Notes: a model not told the origin generated them from the letters alone. Positions 26,410 to 36,096 are shown, counted from the stretch's first letter. The stretch is 64,000 nt of DNA from CADCVT01 sp036389485 (GCA_036389485.1 DASVPR010000035.1:124001-188000); one strand, 5' to 3'. Numbers and translations are program-made.

Positions 26410-27333
26410 ATGAGCCGCGCCCGCCGTATCTTCGCCCTGGGCGGCGTCGCGTGCCCGCTGCTCGTCGCGGGCGCCGCGACCACGGCGGCGCCCTCGTGCC
26501 GCGGCGCGGCCGCGCTCGATCCCGCCAACGGCTGTCGATCGCCGCACACGGTCGCCGTGGCGCCGCATCCCTTCGACGCGCTCCTCGAGCACGGCCCTCC
26601 GTGCATCCGGCTCCGCGCGCGGACGGTCCCGCCCGGCTCATGCTGGTTCCCGCCCGCCCCCCGCCGCGCCAGGACGACCGTCGCGCTCATCGGCGACAGC
26701 CACGCGCAGTCGTGGCGGTCGGCCGTCTCACCGCTCGTGGCCTCGTGGCGGCGCCGCGCGGTGAGCATGACGGTGGCGAGCTGCCCGTTCGCGCGAGTGC
26801 CGCGACCGAACGCGACCGACGAGCGCAACGCGGACTGCTTCCACCGCGCCGAGCAGATCACCGAGTGGCTGCGGCGCCACCCCGGCGTGCGGACGGTGTT
26901 CTTCGTCAACTCGTCGAGCTACGACTTCGTGCCCACGCGCGACCAGGGATCGTTCGAGCGCGGCGCGGCCGGCTACCGCGCGGCGTTCGCGGCGCTGCCG
27001 CGCTCCGTCCGGCAGCTCGTCGTCATCAGGGACAACCCGAAGATGCGGCACGACACGAACGACTGCGTGAGCCGCGCCCTGCGCAACGGGCGGGGACCGG
27101 GGCCGGCGTGCGCGGTGCCAAAGGGCGAGGCGCTCCGGCCCGACGCTGCCGCCGCGGCCGCGGCGTCAACCGACGACCCGCGCGTGCGGCTCGTCGACCT
27201 CAGCGACTTCTTCTGCGACGAGCGCCTCTGCTACCCCGCGATCGGCGGCGTCCTCGTGTACAAGGACGGGCAGCACCTCGCGCGCCGCTACGGCCGCAGC
27301 CTCTGGCGCTATCTCAGGGCGCGGCTCGGCTAG
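26410..27333 (+). CDS. Secreted SGNH-domain protein
   Basis: 307 residues from ATG 26410, behind a GGGCGGCGGG purine-rich stretch. A signal peptide (IFALGGVACPLLVAGAAT) precedes an SGNH hydrolase-like domain: ALIGDSHAQSW (about 90-100, Ser nucleophile), Asn in FVNSSSYD, and KDGQHLARRYG at the end (Asp/His). This domain is usually the C-terminal half of acyltransferase-3 membrane proteins that O-acetylate glycans; here it stands alone. Two Cys-containing loops suggest disulfides. It converges on the glycosidase with a 4-base overlap. Confidence 0.8.
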   Translation: MSRARRIFALGGVACPLLVAGAATTAAPSCRGAAALDPANGCRSPHTVAVAPHPFDALLEHGPPCIRLRARTVPPGSCWFPPAPRRARTTVALIGDSHAQSWRSAVSPLVASWRRRAVSMTVASCPFARVPRPNATDERNADCFHRAEQITEWLRRHPGVRTVFFVNSSSYDFVPTRDQGSFERGAAGYRAAFAALPRSVRQLVVIRDNPKMRHDTNDCVSRALRNGRGPGPACAVPKGEALRPDAAAAAAASTDDPRVRLVDLSDFFCDERLCYPAIGGVLVYKDGQHLARRYGRSLWRYLRARLG

Positions 27334-28316
27334 CGCTTGAACTTGCGCATCGCCCGCTTGAGCGTGTTGAACGCGGGCCGCTTGCTGCCGTCCCGGCGTA
27401 CCAGCCCGGCGTCGAACCGCAGGCTCTTGTCGCAGTCGATGCCGAGGAAGCTGAAGGGGTACAGGCGCTTGACGTAGCGCCGGTACTTCTTCGCCAGCGC
27501 GAACATCTTCGCGACCGCCTTGGCCTGACGCCGCTCGGCCGCGGCCGGGTTGGACGGGTCGCAGTCCAGGCCGCGCGACGGCACGAGCTGCCCGGTCACC
27601 GGGCTCGTGTGCTGCAGCAGCGCGAGTCCGCCGGTCTCGGTCATCCAGAACTGCGCGCGGCGGTTGAACCGGCGCACCTCGTTGATGATCACCTTGGTGT
27701 TGTTCTTCTTGCGGTTGGTGTCGCCGTAGTTGTGGATCCCGACGAGCTTCGCCAAGCGCTTGCGCTTGCCGAGCGCGCGGTAGAAGCTGCGGATGTAGGC
27801 CTTGATGTTGCCGGCGTCGAGCAGGTCGAGGGCGACGATCGTGCAGCCCTTGCACACGCCGCGCAGCGCGAGGAAGTACTTCGCGGTGCGGCTCGCGCTC
27901 CGGTAGACCGGCTGCGTCTTCGAGTTGGCCTCGTTCCAGACGCCCCACTCCTTCACCGAGCGGTAGCGCTTGACGAGCTCGCGGACCTTGGTCCGGTACT
28001 CGGCGACCGACGGCGGCTTGGTCACCTGGTCGATGTCGAGCCCGTCGAGGTGGAACAGCGGGCGGACCCCCCGGCGTCGCGCGCCGGCCAGCCAGGCGTC
28101 GGCCAGGCCGAGCTTGCGCGGGTCGTCGATCGCGTTCCACGAGATGAAGTAGCGCGCCTTCTTGATCTTCAGCTCCTGGAACGCGGGCGTGTCGAACATG
28201 GCCGGCGACTGGTCGCCGATCCCGACCGAGATGTTGGTCTTCGCCGCCATGCCGGGGGCGGGGAGGGCGAGCGTGACGGCGAGCGCGGCCAGCGCGGCGA
28301 GCAGCATCCGGTGCAT
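27330..28316 (-). CDS. Secreted clan-A glycoside-hydrolase-like TIM barrel protein
   Basis: 328 residues, ATG 28316. The signal peptide runs to about PGMAAKTN. The catalytic pair of clan A is visible: acid/base Glu in WGVWNEANSKT (end of strand 4) and nucleophile Glu in FWMTETGGLAL (strand 7). Strand-1 region is SVGIGDQSP, and YFISWNAIDDP follows. Substrate unknown; nearest look is GH39/GH5-like proteins of Actinobacteria. Reading upstream of 28316 runs through the mce promoter region, so the signal-peptide Met was chosen. Confidence 0.78.
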   Translation of the reverse strand: MHRMLLAALAALAVTLALPAPGMAAKTNISVGIGDQSPAMFDTPAFQELKIKKARYFISWNAIDDPRKLGLADAWLAGARRRGVRPLFHLDGLDIDQVTKPPSVAEYRTKVRELVKRYRSVKEWGVWNEANSKTQPVYRSASRTAKYFLALRGVCKGCTIVALDLLDAGNIKAYIRSFYRALGKRKRLAKLVGIHNYGDTNRKKNNTKVIINEVRRFNRRAQFWMTETGGLALLQHTSPVTGQLVPSRGLDCDPSNPAAAERRQAKAVAKMFALAKKYRRYVKRLYPFSFLGIDCDKSLRFDAGLVRRDGSKRPAFNTLKRAMRKFKR

Positions 28317-28357
28317 GGCGGGCGAGGGTAGCCGACCGGCGCGGCGACGGTTCCCCT

Positions 28358-28387
28358 TTGACACTCTGTGACCCCCGTCACTACGGT
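28358..28387 (+). promoter_or_regulatory. Promoter of the mce operon with GTGAC-N4-GTCAC palindrome
   Basis: A -35 TTGACA (28358-28363) and -10 TACGGT (28382-28387) are 18 bases apart. Between them lies a perfect inverted repeat GTGAC-CCCC-GTCAC (28368-28381), a natural repressor site. It is about 55 bases upstream of the first MCE gene. Confidence 0.6.
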
Positions 28388-28427
28388 TCCCGGACGCTTT
28401 GACTGGGGCGCGGGGGCGGCGCCCAAA

Positions 28428-28434
28428 GGGGAGG
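28428..28434 (+). promoter_or_regulatory. Ribosome binding site favouring a CTG start for the first MCE gene
   Basis: GGGGAGG stands 7 bases before CTG 28442, which is in frame with and 27 bases upstream of the GTG start at 28469. No comparable site precedes that GTG. Confidence 0.5.
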
Positions 28435-28468
28435 CAGGAACCTGCGCAATTCGAGGCAGATCGGTCGC

Positions 28469-29830
28469 GTGCTTGCGATCGCGGCACTGGTTGCCGCGGT
28501 GGCGGTCGTCGCTGCCGTGCTCCTGCGGGGCAGCGGCGACGACTACGTGGTCTACGTCGAGTTCGAGAACGCGAGCCAGCTCGTGCGCGGGAACGAGGTC
28601 CGGATCGCCGGATCGCAGGTCGGCAGCGTCGACGACATCCAGCTCACGAACCACGGCGGCGCCCGCGTCAAGGTCAAGATCACGGAGAAGAACTACACGC
28701 CCCTGCGCCGCGGGACGCGGGCCGTCATCCGCCTCACCTCGCTGTCCGGCGTCGCCAACCGCTACATCGACCTCCAGCTCGCCGGCGCCAACAAGGGCGA
28801 GATCGAGGACGGCGGCCGCATCGAGGCCACCGAGACGACCTCCGCCGTCGACCTCGACCAGCTCATCAGCACGTTCGACAAGCAGGCGCGCAGCGACCTG
28901 CAGGGCGTCATCCGCGGCTTCGGCACCCAGTACAGCGGGCGCGTGCGCGAGACCAACCGCGGCTGGCTCTACCTCAACCCGCAGTTCGCCGCGACCAGCC
29001 GGCTCTTCGAGGAGCTGACGCGCGACACGCCCGCGCTGGAGAAGTTCATCCTGTCCTCCGAGGACCTCGTCACCACGCTCGCCGAGCGCAAGGAGGACCT
29101 CGTCGGCCTGGTCGACGAGCTGGCGAACTTCACCGGCGACCTCGCCGCCAAGCGCAGCGAGCTGGCCGACGCGATCTCGCAGCTGCCCCCGTTCATGCGC
29201 CGCGCGAACACGACGTTCGTGAACCTGCGCGCCGCCCTCGACGACCTGCGCCCCCTCGTCGAGGAGTCCAAGCCGGTCGCCAAGCGCCTGCGGCCGTTCT
29301 TCGCCGAGCTGCGCCCCCTCGCCCGGGACGCCCGCCCAACGATCAGGGACCTGTCCCAGCTCGTGCGCCGCAGCGGCGAGGACAACGACCTCGTCGACCT
29401 GACCGCCGGCCAGGTGCCGCTGAAGGAGATCGCGATCGGCCCCGTGCAGGCCAATGGCAAGGAGCGCCAGGGCGCGTTCCCGGCCTCCGTCGACGCGCTG
29501 GAGAAGTCGATCCCCGAGCTGGCCTACGCCCGGCCCTACGCGGTCGACCTGACCGGCTGGTTCGACGACTTCGGCCACTCCGGCCTGTACGACGCCCTCG
29601 GCGGCGTCAGCCGCGTCGGCACCTACATCAACGCGTTCAGCCAGGTCGACGGGATCCTGCGCCCGATCCCGCAGGACCTGCGCCCGAGCGTCAACACGCT
29701 CTTCACCCGCGGCGATCAGCGCAACCGCTGCCCGGGCGCGGCGGAGCATCCGGCCGACGACGGCTCCAACCCATGGAAGCCGACGCCGGACCACAACTGC
29801 GACCCGAGCCAGACGCTCCCGGGGAAGTAG
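28469..29830 (+). CDS. MCE-family (MlaD domain) lipid-transport protein, first of six
   Basis: 453 residues from GTG 28469. MCE proteins form hexameric tubes or rings that carry lipids or sterols across the envelope, driven by a YrbE/Mce ABC permease. One N-terminal membrane helix (VLAIAALVAAVAVVAAVLL) precedes the MlaD domain (YVEFENASQLVRGNEVRIAG...GVANRYIDL, about residues 28-115), then a long helical region. The protein probably begins at CTG 28442, nine codons earlier, because GGGGAGG lies 7 bases before it and LRNSRQIGR is the usual basic N-terminus; GTG 28469 has no ribosome site. The C-terminal tail has a Cys pair (NRCPG and HNCDP). Confidence 0.88.
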   Translation: MLAIAALVAAVAVVAAVLLRGSGDDYVVYVEFENASQLVRGNEVRIAGSQVGSVDDIQLTNHGGARVKVKITEKNYTPLRRGTRAVIRLTSLSGVANRYIDLQLAGANKGEIEDGGRIEATETTSAVDLDQLISTFDKQARSDLQGVIRGFGTQYSGRVRETNRGWLYLNPQFAATSRLFEELTRDTPALEKFILSSEDLVTTLAERKEDLVGLVDELANFTGDLAAKRSELADAISQLPPFMRRANTTFVNLRAALDDLRPLVEESKPVAKRLRPFFAELRPLARDARPTIRDLSQLVRRSGEDNDLVDLTAGQVPLKEIAIGPVQANGKERQGAFPASVDALEKSIPELAYARPYAVDLTGWFDDFGHSGLYDALGGVSRVGTYINAFSQVDGILRPIPQDLRPSVNTLFTRGDQRNRCPGAAEHPADDGSNPWKPTPDHNCDPSQTLPGK

Positions 29831-29832
29831 GC

Positions 29833-31524
29833 GTGAAGCGGATCCTCCTCATCGGTCTCGTGCTCGTCAGCGCCGCGGCGTTCGCCGGCCTGTCGACGGG
29901 CGCCAAGGACGAGGAGGACAACCTCGGCGAGTACAAGGTCGAGCTGGACAACGCGTTCGGCCTGATCGAGGGCGGCGACTTCAAGGTCGCGGGCGTCCGC
30001 GCCGGGAAGCTCACGACGCTCGACGTCGACAAGGAGACCAAGCACGCGATCGTCGGGTTCAAGGTCACCGAGACCGGCTTCGGCTCGCTGCGCAAGGACG
30101 CGCGGTGCGAGGTCATGCCGCAGTCGCTCGTGGGCGAGTACTTCGTCAACTGCGAGCCCGGCACGTCGCCGGAGAAGCTCGAGCCTGGCAGCACGATCTC
30201 CGTCAGGCGCACCTCGTCGACCGTGCCGCCCGACCTCGTCGCGAACATCATGCGCCGCCCCCGGCGCGAGCGGCTGCGGCTGATCATCAACGAGCTGGGC
30301 GCCGCGGTCGCGGGCAACTCGGAGGAGCTCAACGACGCGATCCGCCGCGCGAGCCCGGCGCTGCGCGAGACCAACCGCGTGCTCGCGATCCTCGCCAGGC
30401 AGAACCAGGTCCTCGCCGACCTCGCGCGCGACGCCGACCAGGTCGTCGGCGAGCTGAACGACAACCGGCGCGACATCTCGCGCTGGATCATCGAGGCGCG
30501 CGACACCGCGTCGGCGTCCGCCGAGCGCGACCGCGACATCGCCCGCGGCTTCGAGCGGCTGCCGACCTTCCTCGCCGAGCTCGAGCCCACGATGCGCGAG
30601 CTGGGCCGCACCGCCGACGCCCAGGGCCCGGCGCTCGCGAACCTCGCCGCCAGCTCGGACCAGCTCGCCCAGCTGTTCAAGAACATCCCGCCGTTCGCCG
30701 AGGCGTCGCGCCCCGCGCTGAAGGCCCTCGGCGAGGCGTCGGAGACCGGCCGCGAGGCCGTGACGCCCGCGCGGGAGACGGTCAAGCAGCTCAACAAGTA
30801 CGCCGAGGGCGTGCCGGAGCTGGGCAAGAACCTCGCGATCATCCTCGAGCACCTCGACGACCGCGACAACGCGATCGAGGAGGACCCGCGCAGCCCCGGC
30901 GGCAAGGGCTACACCGGGCTGGAGGCGCTGCTGCAGTACGTCTTCGACCAGACGCTGTCGATCAACCTGCACGACGGCGAGACGCACCTGCTGCAGGCGC
31001 AGCCGTTCGAGGGCGCGTGCGCGCCGTACGCCGACCGGACCACGGCCAAGGAGCTCGGCGAGCAGTGCGGGCGCTTCCTCGGCCCGAACGTGCTCGGCGT
31101 GAAGACGGCCGACCCGACGGAGCCCCCGAACTGGGACGGCGACGACCACGGCCGCGAGTCCGACGACCCGAACAACCGGCGCCGCACCGCGCCGAGGGAC
31201 CGCGACCTCGCGCCGGACCGCCGCGCCGGCGACGGCGGCGCCCCGTCCGGCGGCGGCGACGGCGGCGGCTCGTCCGGCGGCGGTGGCGGCGGCTCGTCCG
31301 GCGGCGGCGGCAACGGCACCGGCAGCGGCATCGGCGGCGCGGTCCAGCTGCCGAAGCTCGACGACATCCTCCCCGGCGCCGGCGGCGGCGAGACGCCCAA
31401 GGCGCCCGAGGTCAAGCCGCCGGCCGTCCGCGACCTGCCGAACGTCGGCCTCCAGGAGCGCGACCGCGAGGCCGAGGACCGCCGGAACAACGAACAGCTC
31501 ATGGACTTCCTCTTCGGGTCATGA
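29833..31524 (+). CDS. MCE-family protein with Gly/Ser-rich C-terminal extension, second of six
   Basis: 563 residues, GTG 29833, two bases after the previous stop. Signal-anchor helix (ILLIGLVLVSAAAFAGL), then MlaD domain (KVELDNAFGLIEGGDFKVAGVRAG, about residues 36-120; SLVGEYFVNCEPG), and a long amphipathic helical stretch with repeats of the form RETNRVLAILARQNQVL (about 130-310). After residue 420 the chain becomes Asp/Arg-rich, then Gly/Ser-rich (about 455-505), ending in a short charged helix. Such a tail is unusual among MCE proteins and may anchor to peptidoglycan or a partner. The next gene starts in an ATGA overlap. Confidence 0.88.
   Translation: MKRILLIGLVLVSAAAFAGLSTGAKDEEDNLGEYKVELDNAFGLIEGGDFKVAGVRAGKLTTLDVDKETKHAIVGFKVTETGFGSLRKDARCEVMPQSLVGEYFVNCEPGTSPEKLEPGSTISVRRTSSTVPPDLVANIMRRPRRERLRLIINELGAAVAGNSEELNDAIRRASPALRETNRVLAILARQNQVLADLARDADQVVGELNDNRRDISRWIIEARDTASASAERDRDIARGFERLPTFLAELEPTMRELGRTADAQGPALANLAASSDQLAQLFKNIPPFAEASRPALKALGEASETGREAVTPARETVKQLNKYAEGVPELGKNLAIILEHLDDRDNAIEEDPRSPGGKGYTGLEALLQYVFDQTLSINLHDGETHLLQAQPFEGACAPYADRTTAKELGEQCGRFLGPNVLGVKTADPTEPPNWDGDDHGRESDDPNNRRRTAPRDRDLAPDRRAGDGGAPSGGGDGGGSSGGGGGGSSGGGGNGTGSGIGGAVQLPKLDDILPGAGGGETPKAPEVKPPAVRDLPNVGLQERDREAEDRRNNEQLMDFLFGS
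31220..31350 (+). repeat. Gly/Ser low-complexity repeat in the second MCE gene
   Basis: GGCGGC-rich DNA encodes repeated GGGS and GGGG units. It is simple-sequence coding DNA prone to length variation and assembly error. Confidence 0.7.
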
Positions 31525-33122
31525 GGCGAGGCAGCGCATCCATCGTCGCCAACCCCGTCCTCGTCGGGGCGGTCACGACGCTCGTGGTCGTGGTCGCGGT
31601 GTTCCTCGCGTACAACGCGAACAACGGCCTGCCGTTCGTCCCGTCGCGGACGATCTACGTGGAGCTTCCCGACGGCGCGGAGGTCAACAAGGGCGTCGAG
31701 GTCCGCGAGGGCGGCTTCCGGATCGGCGTCGTCGAGGACCTCAAGCCGGGCCGCCTGCGCAACGGCAACATCGGCGCGATCCTGCAGCTCAAGCTCGACG
31801 AGACCGCGGGGCCGTTCCCGAAGGACTCGCGGATCCTGGTCCGCCCGCGCGCCCCGCTGGCGCTGAAGATCATCGAGTTCGACCGCGGGCGCAGCAGGCA
31901 GCAGCTCGCCGACGGCGCGCACATCCCGTCCGAGCAGACGAGGATCGCGACCGACCTCGACGAGCTCTACAACGTCTACGACGCGCCGACGCGCGAGGGC
32001 ACCGAGCGGAGCCTGACCGGGTTCGGCACCGCGTTCGTCGGTCGCGGCCAGGACCTCAACACGACGATCCGCACGCTGCCGAAGCTGCTGACGTTCCTGC
32101 GGCCGGTCATGGCGAACCTCGCCGACGACCGCACGCGGCTGCCGAACTTCTTCAAGGAGCTCGAGGACTTCAGCGCCGCCGTCGCGCCGGTGGCCGATCA
32201 GTGGGCCCACTCGTTCACCGCGCAGGCCGACACGTTCGACGCGATCTCGCGCGATCCGCAGGCGCTCAAGGACACGATCTCCAAGAGCCCGCCGACGATG
32301 GACGTCTCGATCGAGTCGTTCCGCGTGCAGCGTCCGTTCCTGCGCGACACGGCCGCGATGTCGGACGAGCTCAACGGCGCGGCCGAGGAGCTGCGCGCGG
32401 CCCTGCCGAGCATCAACACCGCGCTCGAGGTCGGCACGCCGGTGACCCGCCGCTCGGTCGAGCTGAACGAGGAGCTGCAGGACGTGATGGTCGCGCTGCG
32501 CGACCTCGTCAACGAGCCGACGACCAACGGCGCGCTGCGCGGCCTGACCGCCACCGTGACCACGCTGAACCCGACGCTGCGGTTCGTCGGGCCGTTCGTC
32601 ACCGGCTGCAACTACTGGAACATCTTCTGGACCGTCGTCGCCGAGCACTTCTCGGCGCCGACCCCGATCGGCCAGGCGCAGCGCGTGCTGCTCAACAGCG
32701 TGAGCCGCCAGAACGACTCGGTCGGCGCGTTCGGCGCCAACGAGCCCGCCAACGGCAAGGGCATGAACGACCCGAGCGGCACGCGCCAGTACGGGCACTA
32801 CAACGCGGCCGGCGCCAACTCGATCACGCCGAGCGGCCTGCTCGACTGCACGCCCGGCCAGCAGGGCTACCCGTACGGGGCCAACCGGGAGAACAGCGAC
32901 TTCTACAAGCGCACGGTCTACGACCAGCTGCTGTGGAAGTTCCCGGGTGAGGCGCCGATCAAGGGCGGCACGTTCGAGACGTGGGACAAGCAGGGTCGCG
33001 GCCACGGCCAGCGGCCGCCGCGGCTGCCCGAGGGGCAGACGTTCACGACGATCCCCGGCGGCCGCGCGGCGCTCACCGACTACGACCGCGAGTTCCTGCG
33101 GCGGAGCGGAGGCCGGCCGTGA
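31521..33122 (+). CDS. MCE-family protein, third of six
   Basis: 533 residues, ATG 31521 overlapping the previous stop (ATGA). N-terminal helix (PVLVGAVTTLVVVVAVFLAY), MlaD domain (TIYVELPDGAEVNKGVEVREGGFRIG-type core, about residues 40-125), long helical region, then a C-terminal domain with paired Cys in TGCNYWNIFW and LLDCTPGQQGYPYG. This C-terminal pattern is shared by Thermoleophilia MCE proteins and may form the subunit's distal cap. It has a GTGA overlap with the next gene. Confidence 0.88.
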   Translation: MRRGSASIVANPVLVGAVTTLVVVVAVFLAYNANNGLPFVPSRTIYVELPDGAEVNKGVEVREGGFRIGVVEDLKPGRLRNGNIGAILQLKLDETAGPFPKDSRILVRPRAPLALKIIEFDRGRSRQQLADGAHIPSEQTRIATDLDELYNVYDAPTREGTERSLTGFGTAFVGRGQDLNTTIRTLPKLLTFLRPVMANLADDRTRLPNFFKELEDFSAAVAPVADQWAHSFTAQADTFDAISRDPQALKDTISKSPPTMDVSIESFRVQRPFLRDTAAMSDELNGAAEELRAALPSINTALEVGTPVTRRSVELNEELQDVMVALRDLVNEPTTNGALRGLTATVTTLNPTLRFVGPFVTGCNYWNIFWTVVAEHFSAPTPIGQAQRVLLNSVSRQNDSVGAFGANEPANGKGMNDPSGTRQYGHYNAAGANSITPSGLLDCTPGQQGYPYGANRENSDFYKRTVYDQLLWKFPGEAPIKGGTFETWDKQGRGHGQRPPRLPEGQTFTTIPGGRAALTDYDREFLRRSGGRP

Positions 33123-34669
33123 GGCGCAACGTCAAGCGCGGCCTCAGCTATGAGGCGGTGGCGATCATCGCGATCGTCGTCACCGTGATCGCCACCTACC
33201 TGGCGTTCACCAAGGAGCTTCCGTTCAAGGGCAAGTTCGACGTCAAGGCCGTCGTCCCGAACGCCCAGAACCTCAAGCCGGGCGCGAAGGTCCGCATCGC
33301 CGGCGTCGACGTCGGCAAGGTCAACAAGGTTGAGCCCGTCGAGCCGGGGCAGGGGGAGACCGGCGCCGCGCGGATCACGATGGAGATCGCCGAGCAGGCG
33401 CAGCCGATCCACAAGGACGCCACGCTGAAGATCCGCCCGCGCATCTTCTTCGAGGGCAACTTCTTCGTCGACCTGCAGCCCGGCTCGCCGTCCGCCCCGA
33501 ACCTCAACGACGGCGACACGATCCCGATCAACCAGGCCTCGAACTCCACCCAGTTCGACCAGATCCTCACGGCGCTGCAGACCGACACTCGGCGGGACCT
33601 GCGCAAGGTGCTGACCGAGCTGAACAAGGCCTACGACGGCGGCGCCGAGGCGATCAACCGCACGACGCGCTACTGGGAGCCGGCGTACAAGAACGCCGCG
33701 ATCGTCAACGAGGCCACGCTCGGCCGGTTCGACCACGACCTCGGCGGCTACATCAAGCACGCCGGCACCGTGGCCGAGGCGCTGACGCGCAACAAGCGCC
33801 AGCTCGTGAGCCTCATCAGCGACCTGCGCATCACCGCGGGCGCGTTCGCCGAGCGCGGCGACGAGCTGCAGCGCGCGCTGGACGAGCTGCCGCGGACGCT
33901 GCGCGCCGGGCAGAGCGCGCTGGCCGCGCTGAACGCGGCGTTCCCGCCGCTGCGCCGCTTCGTCGCCGACCTGCGGCCGGGGGTGCGCTCGACGCTGCCG
34001 GCCATCGAGGCCCAGCTGCCGTTCGTGCGGCAGCTGCGCGCGCTCGTGCAGCCGGACGAGCTGGGCGGTCTCGCCGCCGACCTGCGCGAGACGGTGCCGG
34101 CGCTGGCCCAGCTGAACAAGGCGACGATCCCGCTGCTGCGCCAGGTGCGCGAGGCGTCGAGCTGCCAGAACGAGGTCATCCTCCCGTGGTCGGTCGACAC
34201 GGTGCCGGACGACGACTTCCCGTCGATCGGGCCGGTCTACCAGGAGCAGCCGAAGCCGCTGATCGGCCTCTCCGGCGAGAGCCGCACCTTCGACGCCAAC
34301 GGCCAGTACTTCCGCGTCTCGCTCAACTCCGCGCAGTACGCGACGACGTTCGGCGGCGGGAGCTTCCTGCTGACCGACCGGCCGCCGGCCGGCGCGAACC
34401 CGCCGCGGCCCGCCGCCCGCTCGCCGCTGCGGCCGGACGTCCCGTGCGAGACGCAGCAGAAGCCCGACCTGCGGACGATCGAGTCGCGGCCGCCGGCGAC
34501 GTTCAAGGTCCGCGACGCGCCCCCGGAGGCCGAGAAGAAGTCGCGCGAGATCGCCGTGAACTGGCTGAAGGGCGAGCTGATGCGGACCGGCCGGTGGAAG
34601 GACGTCAAGGTCTCCGACAAGCCGGTCCTGCCGTCGGAGCTCCCCAAGATCGGGACGGGCGGGCGATGA
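33119..34669 (+). CDS. MCE-family protein, fourth of six
   Basis: 516 residues, GTG 33119 overlapping the third gene. Helix AVAIIAIVVTVIATYLAF; MlaD domain DVKAVVPNAQNLKPGAKVRIAGVDVG to RIFFEGNFFVDLQPG (about residues 40-125); then an extended helical segment and a C-terminal part with SSCQNEVILPW. The MlaD loop FFEGNFFVDL is the best match to the family consensus in this operon. ATGA overlap with the fifth gene. Confidence 0.88.
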   Translation: MRRNVKRGLSYEAVAIIAIVVTVIATYLAFTKELPFKGKFDVKAVVPNAQNLKPGAKVRIAGVDVGKVNKVEPVEPGQGETGAARITMEIAEQAQPIHKDATLKIRPRIFFEGNFFVDLQPGSPSAPNLNDGDTIPINQASNSTQFDQILTALQTDTRRDLRKVLTELNKAYDGGAEAINRTTRYWEPAYKNAAIVNEATLGRFDHDLGGYIKHAGTVAEALTRNKRQLVSLISDLRITAGAFAERGDELQRALDELPRTLRAGQSALAALNAAFPPLRRFVADLRPGVRSTLPAIEAQLPFVRQLRALVQPDELGGLAADLRETVPALAQLNKATIPLLRQVREASSCQNEVILPWSVDTVPDDDFPSIGPVYQEQPKPLIGLSGESRTFDANGQYFRVSLNSAQYATTFGGGSFLLTDRPPAGANPPRPAARSPLRPDVPCETQQKPDLRTIESRPPATFKVRDAPPEAEKKSREIAVNWLKGELMRTGRWKDVKVSDKPVLPSELPKIGTGGR

Positions 34670-36096
34670 AGAAGGCCATCAAGGACCACGCGCGCGACTT
34701 CGTGGCGATGATCGTCCTGGCGCTGATCGCGATCGGCGTCGGCGGCTACATCCTCTCCTACCAGCGGCTGCGCTTCCCGATCGTGGAGGAGAAGCCGCTC
34801 GTCCTGAAGGCCGAGTTCTCCACCGCCCAGGCCGTCATGCCGGGCCAGGGGCAGACCGTGCGCGTGTCCGGCGTGAAGATCGGCGACGTCGGCAAGATCG
34901 AGCTGAAGGAAGGGCTCGCGGTCGTCAACCTCGAGATCCTGCCGAAGTACAAGGACCTCGTCCGCGAGGACGCGACCGCGCTGCTGCGGCCGAAGACCGC
35001 GCTGAAGGACATGTTCATCGAGATCGAGCCCGGCGACGGCAGGCCGATGAAGGCGGACGAGGTCATCCCCGTCGCCAACACGATGCCGGACGTCAACCCG
35101 GACGAGCTGTGGGCGATGCTCGACGACGACACGCGCGACTACCTGCGCCTGCTGCTCGACGGCGCCGCCCGCGGTCTCGACAAGCGCGGCGACGACCTGC
35201 GCGAGGTCTTCGAGCGCTTCGAGCCGACCCACCGCGACATCGCGCGGATCACGACGAAGGTCGCCGAGCGCCGCGAGAACCTGCGCCGGCTCATCACGAA
35301 CCTCAACTCGCTCAACAAGGAGCTCGCGAGCAAGGACGACGAGCTCGCCCAGCTCGTCGACTCGTCGGCGACGGTGTTCCGGGCGTTCGCCTCGCAGGAG
35401 TCCAACATCACCCTGGCCGTCGACCGCCTGCCCGAGGCGCTCGAGCAGACCACGGAGACGCTCGGCAAGGTCGAGCGGTTCGCGAACATCCTGCGGCCGG
35501 CGACCGAGCGGCTCGGCCCGGCGGTGCGCGGGGCGGACGCGGCGAACCGCGCGCTGATCCCGCTCGGCGAGGAGGGCGCGCCGATCCTCGAGAACCAGGT
35601 CCGCCCGTTCGTGCGGGAGGCGCGCCCGCTGGTCAGCGACCTGCGCCCGACCGCGCGCCGCCTGGCGATGGGGACGCCCGACCTCACGCGGAGCTTCGTC
35701 GTCCTCAACCACCTCTTCAACATGGTCGGCTACAACAAGGACGGCCCCGAGGGCCCGTCGGATCCCGACCGCGACGAGGGCTACCTCTTCTGGATCGCCT
35801 GGCTCGGGCACGTCGGCGGGGCGCTGTTCTCGACGTCGGACAACGGCGGCACGCTGCGGCCGACCGCGATCCAGGCCACCTGCCAGTCGATCAAGAACAC
35901 GATCTCCGAGGAGCCGGAGCTGGGGTTCCTCCAGGCGCTCACCGACGCGCTGTTCGATCCGCGCATCTGCCCCGAGGGCGTCGACAACGCGCTGCTCGAC
36001 ACGCTGCAGAACCAGGTCCTCAACAACCTGCCCGACCTGCCGCCGGCGCGGCGCCTGAAGGCGCAGATCAAGAAGGCGAAGGAGGCGGGGCGCTAG
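34666..36096 (+). CDS. MCE-family protein, fifth of six
   Basis: 476 residues, ATG 34666. Helix VAMIVLALIAIGVGGYIL (about 13-30), MlaD domain LKAEFSTAQAVMPGQGQTVRVSG to ALKDMFIEIEPG (about 46-125), then helical repeats (ARITTKVAERRENLRRLITNL). The C-terminal region has LNHLFNMVGYN and two Cys (ATCQSIKN, RICPEG), as in actinobacterial MceE/F-like proteins. Its stop overlaps the GTG of the sixth gene. Confidence 0.88.
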   Translation: MKKAIKDHARDFVAMIVLALIAIGVGGYILSYQRLRFPIVEEKPLVLKAEFSTAQAVMPGQGQTVRVSGVKIGDVGKIELKEGLAVVNLEILPKYKDLVREDATALLRPKTALKDMFIEIEPGDGRPMKADEVIPVANTMPDVNPDELWAMLDDDTRDYLRLLLDGAARGLDKRGDDLREVFERFEPTHRDIARITTKVAERRENLRRLITNLNSLNKELASKDDELAQLVDSSATVFRAFASQESNITLAVDRLPEALEQTTETLGKVERFANILRPATERLGPAVRGADAANRALIPLGEEGAPILENQVRPFVREARPLVSDLRPTARRLAMGTPDLTRSFVVLNHLFNMVGYNKDGPEGPSDPDRDEGYLFWIAWLGHVGGALFSTSDNGGTLRPTAIQATCQSIKNTISEEPELGFLQALTDALFDPRICPEGVDNALLDTLQNQVLNNLPDLPPARRLKAQIKKAKEAGR

